DNA of 64,000 nt from Anaeramoeba flamelloides (Eukaryota; Metamonada; Anaeramoebidae), in NCBI GenBank assembly GCA_027625915.1, contig JANTQA010000036.1, positions 4,087,501-4,151,500 of the forward strand, given 5' to 3'. Both the position numbers and the translations under genes were made by a program. Below, in pieces: positions 35,298 through 46,732 of the stretch. Numbering within the stretch: position 1 is the first letter of the stretch; every line of letters starts with the position of its first letter. The notes beneath the pieces are model-generated. The model saw nothing but the letters and a program-made list of their open reading frames with translations. It had not been told where the DNA came from and ran no database searches.

Positions 35298-38165
35298 TTT
35301 AATATACCTTTTCATTTTTGGTTTTCTCAGATATTATCAAGATTTATTTTTTTTTTTTGAAAAAATTGAATTTTATAATAAAAAATGTTGAAATTAACTT
35401 ATTAAAATGAACAATTCAAACAAAACTTTTTATTTTTTTGTTATTTTGTTCATAAGCTATTATAACACACTCACATTTATTAATTTGATAAATATATATT
35501 ATCAATATTTGTATTTATTTATTTATTTATTTTTTATTGTAAATAATTTAGAAAAATAAATTCCTGGAAATATCATATTTTTTATATTGTTTGTTATTTT
35601 ACATCCACTTTAATATTATTCAATGTTTAAAAAATCAGTTGCTTACTTGTCAGATTTCCTATTTTTTTATTGAAATTGGTTTTACATTGTTGTCTCCAAA
35701 AAAATTGTTATTTTTTTTTCATTTTTTTGGAAATAATTTATAGAATATATTTCAACAGAAATACTAAAACGACAGACTCAATCAATGTCAATATTTTTCT
35801 GAATTTTGTATTGACAAAATATGAATAGATTCACTAACAAAGGCTTTTTTAACAAATGTAAAAAAAAAAGTAACTTATTTTTTGGAAATGCCTTTTATTA
35901 TTGATTTTAATGTTATTTCGAAATTATAAATTTTATAAATTGTCCTATTGAACTGTTTTAATATTTTTTTTAACAATTTTATTAAAAATTAATACTAAAT
36001 AAACAATTGAATATCTAGATATAGTAGTCTATTTAATGAAATACCCCCCCTCTGATAAATAGATGATGTGTGTGATCTGGTCTGGTTTTCCTTTTAAGAA
36101 TTTACAATGGGTATAATATTTCTACTTTAATTTGGACTTTTTTTTTTTTCATATATAAAAAACAGATATCTATTGTTTTTATATTCGCCTGGTTGAAAAA
36201 AATAATATAGAGCAGTGAAAAAAATACCGTACATGAAAAAAATCCCGGACAAGATTTTTAATTGTGAATATTAGTAAAATTATTATGTAATTTCAGCTAT
36301 TTACAATCAAATTCCTTTTTTTAAGAATCGAACTTTTTCAATTATAACCCCCCCACTTATTAGAATGATGATCAATGAAATCACACTTGTTCAAAACACC
36401 ATTCAACCAATCAAAAAACAAGGAGAAAAATTATCATTTTCCAAACTCTAGTAAACCTCAATAAAACTGGATTGTTTTTTGAAAAAAGTTGATCAACATT
36501 AGGCTATCAAACAATTACTCAAGTATTCTAGAGACACCTTACTTTGGCGAACTTTAGGTAGGTTTATTACTAATCTCATAAAAAAATTGGTTATTTATAA
36601 TAAGGATTTCATTGAAATTAGACAAAAATTTTACTAATATTCACAATTAAAAATCTTGTCCGGGATTTTTTTCATGTCCGGTATTTTTTTCCCTACTATA
36701 TATATATATTAATTGTGACAAAATAACTGTTTTAAAACGCTGAATTCTGGGTACTTTGATAATCCTTCATTTGCCTCTATATATTTATATTTAAATATAA
36801 TTATTTGAAAAAAATTGTTTGCACTTTTATAGATTTTTTAATATTTTCACTATTGTTTACAACGTGTACCTAGATACCCAATTTCCTTTAATTTAGATTA
36901 TTAACTTTAATATTTTGTCAATTGACACCTTCATTATTCTTGGAAAACTTTTTGAAATCTTTTCAGTTTATCTTTCTATGAATAAAAAATTGTAATTTAA
37001 AAAGAGATTATCAAATTATTTTTAATTGTAAAACAGGAGTAAAATTTATCACTTTCAAATATTTTTTACTTCTTTTTTAAATTCATTTTAAAACACAAAC
37101 CAAATCCAAAAATTTAATTGATTATTAAAATAAAATTGAATTCAAAACATTCAATATGATGAAAATTTAAACAAGTATGATGATTTTTTCATAAGATGCA
37201 GATTTAATTGTAAACCTTATTAAAAGTATTTTTTGTTCGATTTTTTCATGCTATGATTTTAATATTTATGTTTAAATGGGCTTTAAGATTTCGACAATAG
37301 ATATTAAACCAGTTTGGGGAATTTCAGTTTCATATATCTTTACTGATCAGCAAAAAATTAGTAAAAAAATAATAAAAAAATGGGCCATTTATTATGAACT
37401 TTAGTTTATAATATTTCGTACTGTGTGCCGTCTTAGTATACTTCTTTGAAGTGTTAAATATCTTGATTGCTTTTTCTTTTCTTATCCTAAGGTATTTCTC
37501 TTATATAAAAAAAATTGAAATCTAATTGTTTGTTTGAAATGTATGGATATATATATATTCTGGAAATAACATCTAGAAATACCACCTTCCACTTCTGTTT
37601 ATATTTCTCTTTCGTTAGAAGTTGAGAGAACAAGGGTGTTAATTAACTGGGTATTTATTTAATTGAAAATTTCTTTTGCTTCAATTTGTAATTCCTTTTT
37701 CAATACTCTTCATTCAATTCTAAATCCAAAATATATATATATTACTTTTCAATATTTGTCTTTAATACAAGATTTCCAAAAGAAATAGGCTGTAATTTTA
37801 AACTCAAGTCAAAAAAAGATATTGAAAATGAAGCTAAACTTTTTCCCATTTATAATTCCAACAAAGTCAACTTTTTACAATTTCCAAAAACTATTACAAG
37901 AAATCTTTAACTTCAACAACTGTTTACTTCATAGTAAGCATGATTATTAAATTAGAAATGATAAATTTGAAGCCATATTACATGATATTTCTTTTCAAAA
38001 TTCTCAAAAAAATAAAGAAATAATATCATTTTTTTCAAAATTTCTTTCAGCAAGTAATTTTTTCAAAAGATTTAATTAACCTTCCCTCACCAACAAATCC
38101 AAAAAAAAAAAAAACAGATAACAAAACAAACACCAACATTAACAAAAGTAAAAATTTGAATCTTA
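35298..38165. other. AT-rich intergenic DNA
   Basis: Between two plus-strand genes. One clear inverted-repeat element (36206-36700) and a family D terminus fragment (about 37831-37862, GAAAATGAAG, then CCCATTTATAATTC). Nothing else is recognised. Confidence 0.65.
36206..36700. mobile_element. MITE family G
   Basis: About 495 bp with about 70-bp, nearly perfect inverted ends: GTGAAAAAAATACCG, then ACATGAAAAAAATCCCGGAC and AAGATTTTTAATTGTGAATA at the left, mirrored at the right. TATAG/CTATA lies at the borders. The high arm identity suggests recent activity. The TTTTTAATTGTGAA block is shared with families F and H. Confidence 0.9.
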
Positions 38166-40427
38166 ATGCAAACCAAATCATATAGTTCCCAGGTGCGCCA
38201 CAACAAGAAAGAAGGGAAACTAACATTTGACACAACAAGGATCTTTTTTAAAGCAATTGACGAACGTGCGCCTTCAAAAAACATCAGAATTCAGGACATC
38301 AAAAAGCATGCGTCGACAAAGAAATCAGCCAAAAAGGTTGTCCTGAGGATAGTGGATAAAAAGGGGCTATCCCATGATTTTTTTTTTTTTGGCGAAAGCA
38401 AGCTGAAAGAGAGGGATCGGTTCCATAACTCGATCGAAAGGCTATTAAAGCTACACCAGTCGCGGTCCAATTTTGAGATGCTAGGGAATGAGAATGAGCA
38501 AGACATTGAAGAAATGAATCGGCAGTCATTATCTGCGGGCTTTGTTCGGCTGATCCCAAGCAGCCACACTCTCCAAAAAAATAAGGTACAAGAGATCATT
38601 CAAGATGAAAAGCTCCGAAAAAAAAATGAACAAAAGAGGGCTCTCTTGAATCGCAAATGGTATGTTTTGTCAAACGATCAGGACACTCAGGAGTTGTATA
38701 CAGAATTAGTTCTCAAGCAGAAGCTTGTCTCTGATCGAGACTTTTGGTTATCGCTGCCACGCCTAAGAGACTTGGAAATGTCCAAAACAAGCCAGCAGCA
38801 AAAGGGCATGTCCTCTTCGCTTGTGACGCACATCACGCCGTCCAATGACACGACCACTGAGGTGAAATTCGAACTAACAAGATCCATGGTTCGCCAAATC
38901 TTTTTAGAAAAGCCGCACATCAAGCGTTCCTATGAGCACAACGTGCCAGATAAAATGGACGAATTGACCTTTTGGACAAGGTATTGCGACTGGTTTTATT
39001 TCCCCACACGCAGATCCAAATACGATCATTTATTTGCGAAAACTGATGTTACCTCTTCCAATTCCCTCACCAAATTGGAATCAAACAAGAGCTACAATTC
39101 AGAAAATTGGGGAATAATCGACCTTGATACCGATATTTCCCGTAATAAGGAAGAGAAATATCCTCAGGGCTATGGCCAGTTCCCAAATCTTGTATTAAGA
39201 ACCACAAGTAATCTCCATAATAAGGAAATTGTCGGTTTAGTTAACGAGCATTCAAATTTTGTTATAAAGACTTCTTACAAAATACCAATAGGGGAAATTA
39301 CTCCAAAGGATGAAGAGAAAATTCAAAATAAATTAAATCAAATATTAGACCAGAAAAAGCAAAAAGAAATGCAATTAAGAGAGAAAAAGGAAAATGAAAA
39401 ACAGACAAGAGAAGAAAAGGAAAAGCAAATAGGAAAAGAAAATAATAACGAAATACAAAAAGAAATAGAAATGGGGACAAATAAAGAAAAAGAAACCGAA
39501 ACAGAAAGGGAAAAGGGAAAAGAACAGAAAAGGGAAGGCGGAATTGGAATTAATAAAAAAAATAAAATAAATAAGCAAAGAGTTGAAAAATTTAAAAAAA
39601 GAATGATTGAAAATTTAAAAAATCCCCAATTAATACCAGATACTTCAGAACCGATCCAATATTTAGAAATTTTTGATCATAATAAATATTTTCGGGGATT
39701 TACAAAAAAAAACAATGATGGTGATATTGTTGATACAATACGTAAGAGGGGGGAATTTGAAAACGATCAGCAAAGTAATGATAATAATAATAACAACAAC
39801 AACAATAACAATAATAATACAATGGAAATTGAAAATATCTCAAAAAAGCAAAGAAAAAATGAAATTTTTTTTGAAAGGAATAAAAAAATTGCGGCAAGTA
39901 TTTCCCATTTTGATAAAAATAGTCTCAATGATGAATTCGAAGATTCTTTGCAATGTTCAACAAAGGTAATGTATGAATTTGTTGATAAAACACTTTTAAA
40001 TAAAACTTCACAGCAAATTGTAAGGGGAAGGAAACAACGAAGATCATCTGACATGGATGATAACTCAATTCCGCCAGAATTTATTTCACAATTATTTCAA
40101 TACCAAAATCGTATTAATGAATTGCTAAGACACTTTTGGGGTTCCTTTCCAATAACTTCATTAAAACGTGCGAAAAAAATTAAAAGGGTTTTCAAAACTC
40201 TAGATAATGAACATAAAAGATTAAAAGAGTGGAGGGATGGCTTTACAGATAGAGAATCCAGAAAGCTTCGTGATTTTATACTTCCTTTGTTCGCTCAACT
40301 TTCAAAGGCAATTTCCAAATTCCAAGATGTACAAAAAAATTTAAATCATTTCCAAAACAAAAATAGCAATGTTTCGAAAAATAGAATAGCAAGGAATCCA
40401 ATCAAATCAAATACAAATAAAAATTAA
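38166..40427 (+). CDS. GTF2H1: TFIIH subunit p62 / Tfb1
   Basis: Intronless, 753 residues, ATG at 38166. Residues 1-100 match the p62 PH-like domain that binds TFIIE and activators. Residues about 160-203 (LYTELVLKQKLVSDRDFW) are BSD1 and about 235-290 (NVPDKMDELTFWTRYCDWFY) are BSD2; both match human p62 closely ([20 protein letters not shown]). NRINELLRHFWGSFPITS at 648 matches the conserved C-terminal ELLRHFWSCFPVNT. p62 is a core TFIIH subunit for RNA polymerase II initiation and nucleotide excision repair. The linker (about 390-560) is long, rich in Lys/Glu and includes an Asn run at about 540. The first 900 bp are near 45% G+C with varied codons, while the second half is near 25%, an abrupt shift within one gene. 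Confidence 0.95.
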   Translation: MQTKSYSSQVRHNKKEGKLTFDTTRIFFKAIDERAPSKNIRIQDIKKHASTKKSAKKVVLRIVDKKGLSHDFFFFGESKLKERDRFHNSIERLLKLHQSRSNFEMLGNENEQDIEEMNRQSLSAGFVRLIPSSHTLQKNKVQEIIQDEKLRKKNEQKRALLNRKWYVLSNDQDTQELYTELVLKQKLVSDRDFWLSLPRLRDLEMSKTSQQQKGMSSSLVTHITPSNDTTTEVKFELTRSMVRQIFLEKPHIKRSYEHNVPDKMDELTFWTRYCDWFYFPTRRSKYDHLFAKTDVTSSNSLTKLESNKSYNSENWGIIDLDTDISRNKEEKYPQGYGQFPNLVLRTTSNLHNKEIVGLVNEHSNFVIKTSYKIPIGEITPKDEEKIQNKLNQILDQKKQKEMQLREKKENEKQTREEKEKQIGKENNNEIQKEIEMGTNKEKETETEREKGKEQKREGGIGINKKNKINKQRVEKFKKRMIENLKNPQLIPDTSEPIQYLEIFDHNKYFRGFTKKNNDGDIVDTIRKRGEFENDQQSNDNNNNNNNNNNNNTMEIENISKKQRKNEIFFERNKKIAASISHFDKNSLNDEFEDSLQCSTKVMYEFVDKTLLNKTSQQIVRGRKQRRSSDMDDNSIPPEFISQLFQYQNRINELLRHFWGSFPITSLKRAKKIKRVFKTLDNEHKRLKEWRDGFTDRESRKLRDFILPLFAQLSKAISKFQDVQKNLNHFQNKNSNVSKNRIARNPIKSNTNKN

Positions 40428-40992
40428 TTAATTTTAAATTTCATTTTATTTATTTTTAAATAATTATTCCTCTTCAAAAGTTTTTTATTTGATTGTTGAA
40501 ATAAATATCTCTCTTTCAAGACTTGGCTTCTTGAACAATCTTTATAAATAAATAGGGATATTTCGTAATACAAGTTACGGAAGAAAAAAATATATTTTGA
40601 AATAAAGTTCATTGTTTTGATTTAATATATCAAGTAGAAACAGAAAATGCTATTAAAAAAAATCAAATGGTATTTCTCCATTTTTTGAGATCTGTCTTTT
40701 TTTTTTTTTTTTAGAAATTTCTTTGTGTACTTTATGTTACAAATTTTATTTTACTGAAATTTATTTCACAGAATTTCTTTTACAAAAGTGAGATATTATA
40801 TTATTTCTGTTCCGAAATATATTTTTTTTTTATTTACAAAATTATAATCTCACGTAAAAACGGTAAAGTAAAATAATTGATATTTAATAATCTTAATTAG
40901 TCCAATCGGGGAAACAGATAACTTGATGAGAAGGAAAAAAAAATTAATTAAAGGGTTTCAAGGAATAGGATAACTGTTTCAGATGAGTAAAT

Positions 40993-41668
40993 TAAACTCT
41001 TTTTCAAAAATTTTGAATAGCTTTATACTGTAATTAGAAATTGTTTTGTTGGGGTTTTATACTATATACTGATCAAAATATACATTTTCAAATTTTAAGA
41101 TCAGAATGATTTTTTCTAATTTTACAAATTTTTGTTAAGCGACTATTTTCAAATTTTACTTTTTTTACCAATTTATTAAATTTTAGTACTACTTTTTCTT
41201 CTTATTTTTTTTGATTTTTTAATGAGTTTGATTTTTATTTGTTTTTTGTTATTTTTTTTTATTTTTCTTTTTTTTTGTTTTTTTTTTTTTCTTTTTTTAA
41301 AAAAGATTAGGTTGAAAAAAATAAAAGATCTTTCAAAATAACAATAAACTTTAAGAAAATTGAGGCAAGTAATATCTTTTAAAATGTATATATTGTTTAA
41401 AAAATTATCTTGTTGCTAACTTTTTTTCGGTGAAAGTCTAGTTATAAAAAATCCATAATGCTCATTTCAAAAATCACAATTAACTTTTTTTTTTGTTTTT
41501 GATTTATATTTTTGATAATTTTTAAAATATCGTTTTTTTATTTGTTGGTAAGAAAAAAAAAATTAATTATCTATTTAGTTTAAATATGATTAACATTGGA
41601 ATACTAGTGAATAATTTCTTTTATAAATTTATAATTTGAGGTGAGTCACAATTATTGGAATTGAGTTC
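40993..41668. mobile_element. Family B element, copy 1
   Basis: The left end TAAACTCTTTTTCAAAAATT matches the family terminus; the right end GGTGAGTCACAATTATTGGA then ATTGAGTT is its diverged complement. Interior blocks (ATTTTAAGATCAGAATGATT, AAAGATCTTTCAAAATAACA, GAAAATTGAGG) recur in the copy at 62741-63845 and, diverged, in family A copies at 55436 and 57935. No open frame. Confidence 0.7.
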
Positions 41669-42207
41669 CTCACCCTTCCAAATAAAAAAATAATAATTTT
41701 TTTCTTTCAATTTTTTTACAGAAAAATTACCCCCTATGTTATAATCTTAAATATCTTTGAGATTGGATATAAAAATATAAAAAGAAGATATGATTGAGAG
41801 ATAGGGCGTATCTCTATATTTATATCACGTAACTTATATTTGCAATAAATTAAAATATAATAAAACTTTTTTTGCAGATTTTTTTAATTTTTTCTCTGCT
41901 TAGATTAAATGTTGTTGGAATACCTTGAATTATTTATAATAGTCCCCTAATAATTCTGTTATATTAATATCTTTAAAGTGTTTTTTTTTTTTTTTGAAAA
42001 AAACAATTACAAATAACATGATTGTTTTCTAAGTGAAGGATATAAAATTTTTATTTCAGATCATAAAATACATATAAATTTAAAAAAAAATATATACTTC
42101 TCAATTAATATAATTTGTTTTATAAATCCTTGTATCTAGTATTTAGAAACATTAAACTTCAGAAAAACTTCCAAAATTCAAGTCGGAAGACTTTTTGTTT
42201 AAATTTA

Positions 42208-42407
42208 TAACAATCAGTTTCACTTTTAAGAAACAAACTTTCAACAAAATTTAAGGGACAAAATAATCTCAAATTAAGGTACAAAATTCAAATTCTAGTA
42301 ATATAATTTGTGTTTAAAAAAATTTCAAAAAATGTACTTTAATTTAGAATTTTTTTGTGCCTTAAATTTGGTTGAAAGTTTGTGTCTTAAAAGTGAAATT
42401 GGTGGTA
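42208..42407. mobile_element. MITE family C, copy 3
   Basis: 200 bp; left end AATCAGTTTCACTTTTAAG, right end CTTAAAAGTGAAATTGGT, TA on both sides. More diverged than the copies at 796 and 10312. Confidence 0.8.
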
Positions 42408-43516
42408 GTTTTTGAATAATAGAAAATATTTATTCTTTTGTTCATTTTTTCTTTAAAAATTGGAAATTTTAGTACAAAAAAATTATTATTTAGATAAACT
42501 ATCAATTTATTGTGTAATTTTAATATTTATTATTTCTAAGGGTAAGAGAAGAATATTAAATGAAAAGAATATTGAATAATTAAAAAAAAGGAAAAAAAAT
42601 ATATAATTTTATACTAAAATACTTTTTAATATCAATAAACATATAAAAATGGTTTTATGAAAAATGAAAAAGAAACCCAAGTATTGTTTTTTTACCATTT
42701 ATTAGACAAACATGAGTATTTAAACTATTAAAGAGAAACATGAAATTAATGAATATCCTTATGTAATTTTTGAAATAGATATCACAAATCACAGCATTCA
42801 TCTTCGAAAATTCAATTTAGCAATGAAAAAATAAATAAAATCAAGAACAAAAAATACAATAAAAAAAAAAAAAAAAAAAAAAATATTTTCTCCATTTATT
42901 ATTCAAACACTGTTACACTTATTAGTATGACAACTCTTATATAACAAAATAAGAAATATTGTTAAAAAATAGATCTTAAAAATTTCTTTTCATCTTGAAA
43001 CAAATTTTGTTTCAAAATAAGTTTTGATAAAAGTTTTACAATTCATGAGAAACAGGTCAATAAATCGTTTTGTATAAGACATGGAAATATGTTATTTTGG
43101 TTATTAGCTAATTGAATTTCAATTTCATATTAATCTTTATACTTGATAAAAAAAAAAATTGTTAACCTGGAAATGTGTATTGTGAGAGTAAGGCTAAAAG
43201 ATTGATATATGGTTAATAAAAAAATGAGAGTTTAATATTGTTGACTGAAATTGTAATTTCATTTTTGTTTTAATTCAAAAATAAACTTTTATTTTTCTAA
43301 TGAAAGATTCTATCTCTATTTTAAACATTTAATATTATAAAAATTATCTTAAAAGATATAACTAATTCATGAAAAAAATAAAAAAAGAAATTTTGGATAT
43401 ATTTGAGAATATTGGATAATTTCTTTTAGTCTGACCAGTCTATGAAAATAATCTTAAAATCTTGATTTTTTAATGAAGAAAACCATCAATTTTTTTATTA
43501 TTTTAAAAAATAATAT

Positions 43517-44218
43517 TAAACTCTTTTTCAAATAAAAGGACACAAAAATTTTTAAGAATTATTCCTAAATGAATCAAATTAATTATAGTATCATTATAAA
43601 ATCTAAGAAAAGCTTTAAAACATAAAAAACACTCAACTGGACATTTAAAACTCATTAAAGCAAAACAATAAAAATTAAAATTCAATATTTTAAAAATTGG
43701 TGTGCCCTTTTATTTGAAATGAGACATCTTGTTTTGTAAACTGTAATGAAAAAAATTATAAAAGCAATAAAAACCTTTGAACAAGGCTAATTATGAAAAA
43801 GTTCTCAACATTTTATTTATAATTCTTTAAAAGTCAAACTTTTGTTCTTTAAAGTCTTATATTCAATATAAAGGCGCAATTCATCGGGTATTTTGTTGGA
43901 ATGTTTTTTCCTTATTTCTCTTTTCTTTGTTCCATGCATAAATCCAACAATGGTCTTTCTTAATACCTATTTCTAGCTTATTTGAAATCAAACTTAAACT
44001 GTTTCAATTTAGATACAGGTAGATTATTTCCAAATTGGTTTCTTCTTATCTTGCTTTTTCATTTTCCAACTGTTCAATACCCAAAAATAAAAAAAGCAAA
44101 AAATGAAAAAATGAATAATTAAAATGAAAATCACCAATAAGTAATTATCTTATTAACAATCAAATTCGATGGTATTGGCGATTTGAGAGGTGTGCCCTTT
44201 TATTTGAAAAATAGTTTA
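43517..44218. mobile_element. Family M DNA transposon remnant
   Basis: The left terminus TAAACTCTTTTTCAAATAAA (then AGGACAC) and the right terminus (44189-44218, GGTGTGCCCTTTTATTTGAA, then AAATAGTTTA) form inverted repeats ending in TA. An additional right-type end at 43700-43725 pairs with the left end to define a 209-bp inner unit, perhaps a nested or derivative copy. The interior carries a transposase-like frame on the minus strand. The terminal 14 bp are the same as in families A and B. Confidence 0.7.
43817..43966 (-). pseudogene. Transposase-like fragment in family M element
   Basis: The minus-strand frame reads IVGFMHGTKKREIRKKHSNK, then IPDELRLYIEYKTLKNKSLT and FKEL before TAA. A DNA-binding helix followed by a basic stretch and a TLKNKSLTFKEL-type helix resembles the N-terminal helix-turn-helix region of Tc1/mariner-like transposases. 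Further upstream on the same strand (to about 44090) are pieces starting MKKQDKKKPIWK and NNLPVSKLKQFKFDFK in shifted frames with stops, so the gene is broken and no DDE catalytic part is seen. It is a DNA transposon relic; the family call rests on fold-like pattern and the TA target site. Confidence 0.45.
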
Positions 44219-45074
44219 TTTATATTATTAATAGTAATGGTTCCAGAATCGTTATTATCATATGTTGACGATAAAGATATACTTTTATTTTTTTAAAAAA
44301 ATCCAAATCCAATTTATGAAAATCGGAAATCACTGTAGATGACTTTCAAGTATCTAACTTTTCAAGAATTCAAATGAATTTAATTTAATTCTTGATTTTA
44401 TTTAATTCTTTCAAATTCTTGGAAAGTTAACAGTAAGATTCTTTTAATTTTAGTAATAAAATAAAAATCAAATATATTTTCATTTTATATTAAAAATCAC
44501 AAAATAAACCTGTGCATTTAACCACTTTCCAAATTTTATGGTAAGTGAATATTATTTTTAATTACCAGTAACATATTAATTGTCTTTAAATAAAATTGAT
44601 CTAAGGGATCTTGTAAATATTTGATTTTTCTGTTTTTTTTTTGTTTTTGATTGGTTTTTCAAATAAAAAGAAAACCTAATGATGGTTATTTTGCATTTAA
44701 GAAATAAAAAGAAAAAATCGTGAATTTTCCTTTAATTTCAAAAATTGAAAAAAAAAAAATAACAAATCTTATCTTGAATTCGAAAGGAAAAAGATCATCC
44801 TATATTTTACCACAATCTTGTTTAAGCCTGGGTAAGCTAATTGCAATCTGTTTTAATTTAAAAGAATTTTGTAAAAGCAAAAGATTTGACTCAATTCTTG
44901 TCAATTAAAAAAAAAAAAAAATTAAATACAAAGTTTTTAAAAACTCCTCCTGAAAATTATAATAAAAAAACAAAAACAATTTTGTTTTTTTTTTGAGATC
45001 TTTGAGTAAAAGGGATTAAAAAATCAATTAACAGCACAAAAAATAACATTTTTTTATTAACTTACCTCCCAATC

Positions 45075-45784
45075 TAAACTATTTTTCAGTCAAAGGGGCC
45101 CAGTTGTAATGGGTGAAATACACGTGTTTAAAGGGTTTGTATAGATCTTAGAAGAAAAACTTTATTTTGGAAATTTTCAAAATTGAAATCACTTTTTTCC
45201 CATTTTTGCACATTTTTGATTTTTTTTTTTTCGATTTTTTTTTTAAAACTCCTGATTCAGTTGCAAAAATTTTTTTATTGCAAGATCAATAGTCACTTGG
45301 TAAAAATGTGTTACTCTAAGGTTATTGAAACCATGTAAAGATTGTTGAGAAATCAGATTGATTTCGATTGCAATTCTATTCGATCTTTAATCTTGATATT
45401 TGTTTAATAAATGTGAAAATTTTCGACTTCATTTTCTTTTCCTTATTCAAATAGAGTCCACAAATACCAACACACTTCCTTTGTGGACTTGATTTCTAAA
45501 AGAAAAAAATAGAAAATGAAGTGAAAATTGTTTCCTATTTATTATTCAAATACCAGTAGAAGTTCAAAACGTACAGTGTTGTTTTTCTCAATGGGGCCCT
45601 AAGAATTTGAGTTTTTTGATTTTTACGAAAATTTATTGATTAATTAGTTTTCTTTCAGAGATATATCAACAATTCTTTAATGTATATTTTTCTGTTTATT
45701 TCTTATTTGTTATTCAAAGGTGAATTATATAAAATAATTGATATTTGAAAAAAAGGTTGGCCCCTTTGACTGAAACAGAGTTTA
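45075..45784. mobile_element. Family A element, copy 1, with nested family D
   Basis: The left end TAAACTATTTTTCAGTCAAA (GGGGCCCAG) and right end GGCCCCTTTGACTGAAACAG (AGTTTA) are inverted, with TA duplicated. About 710 bp. Family D lies inside at 45391-45558. The segment 45190-45390 repeats, inverted, at 20850-21070. Confidence 0.85.
45391..45558. mobile_element. MITE family D, copy 4 (nested in family A)
   Basis: The left end GATATTTGTTTAATAAATGT is diverged; the right end TTATTCAAATACCAGTA is well preserved. Inner arms GACTTCATTTTC / GAAAATGAAGTG. It sits inside the family A copy at 45075-45784. Confidence 0.75.
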
Positions 45785-46491
45785 GATAAATCTTATAGTC
45801 TTCAATTTAAATTTTGGAAAAAAAAAATAAATTGACAAAAATCCATTTTTGGCCCACTATTACAATTAAAACCAAGTTCAAGATCGATTATCTAAGCATC
45901 AAAATTACTAGTTTCGGTATTTTACATAGACTCTTTATTGTCCCATTTTTCATGAATTGTAAATCTTTAATCAAAACATATTTTGAAACAAAATTTGTTA
46001 CAAAAATGAAAAGAAATTTATAGGATATATTTTTCCCAAGATTTCTTCAGGTTTGAAAAACAAAGAATAAACTTTCTGAGTAATATTAAATGTGTTCTAA
46101 AGTTCAGTATGGAATTTACAAATACCCTTAAAAAAAGTTAAAGGCCAAAAGATACTGGTGTTTGAAAGATATAAGGAACATATTTCACATAATTTCCTTT
46201 TTTCAAATTATAATTTCTATCTTTTATTATGGATTCTAAGTTCTCATATACACAAAATAAACAAAATTGGATTTCTAAAATTCCTTTCTATTGTTGGAAA
46301 TTGCTCTTTGTACAAGAAAAAGAAGAATAAAATTTTCACATTTAAAAATCAAATACTGTACTTCAATTGTCAAACTTGTTGAGAATATGTTAACAAGCCT
46401 CTTAAATATTCAGATTTTCAAAAAGGAAACAATGAATCACACTTTGAGAAACAATTGTTCATTTTAGAAAATACTCCCACAAAATATTAAT

Positions 46492-46501
46492 ATTCAAGAA
46501 A
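46492..46501. promoter_or_regulatory. Possible heat-shock element
   Basis: ATTCAAGAAA contains one head-to-head nTTCnnGAAn pair about 235 bp upstream of the HSP90 ATG. Only two units are present and AT-rich DNA yields such matches by chance. Confidence 0.2.
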
Positions 46502-46732
46502 ACAAGTTTTTACAAATATCACAATTTTAAATCTGATATTTTTTTGTTTTACCATAAATTTAGATTCCATATTTTGTTTAGATTGTTGTAGACTCAAAAA
46601 ATTGGAAAATAGAAACAAATTGTTCTTAAAAAAATCAAGCTTTCCAAAATGTATCTTATCATTCAAAGATTTTTGGATTGAAATTAAATCATTTTTTTTT
46701 ATTCTCCCAAAATATTTTTAAAATAACTTCCT

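Larger units (their letters stand above)
40428..46732. other. AT-rich intergenic DNA dense in inverted-repeat elements
   Basis: Between TFB1 and HSP90. No gene is supported. It holds family B (40993-41668), family C (42208-42407), family M with a transposase-like frame (43517-44218) and family A (45075-45784) with a nested family D copy. Sequence near HSP90 is the presumed promoter region. Confidence 0.65.
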
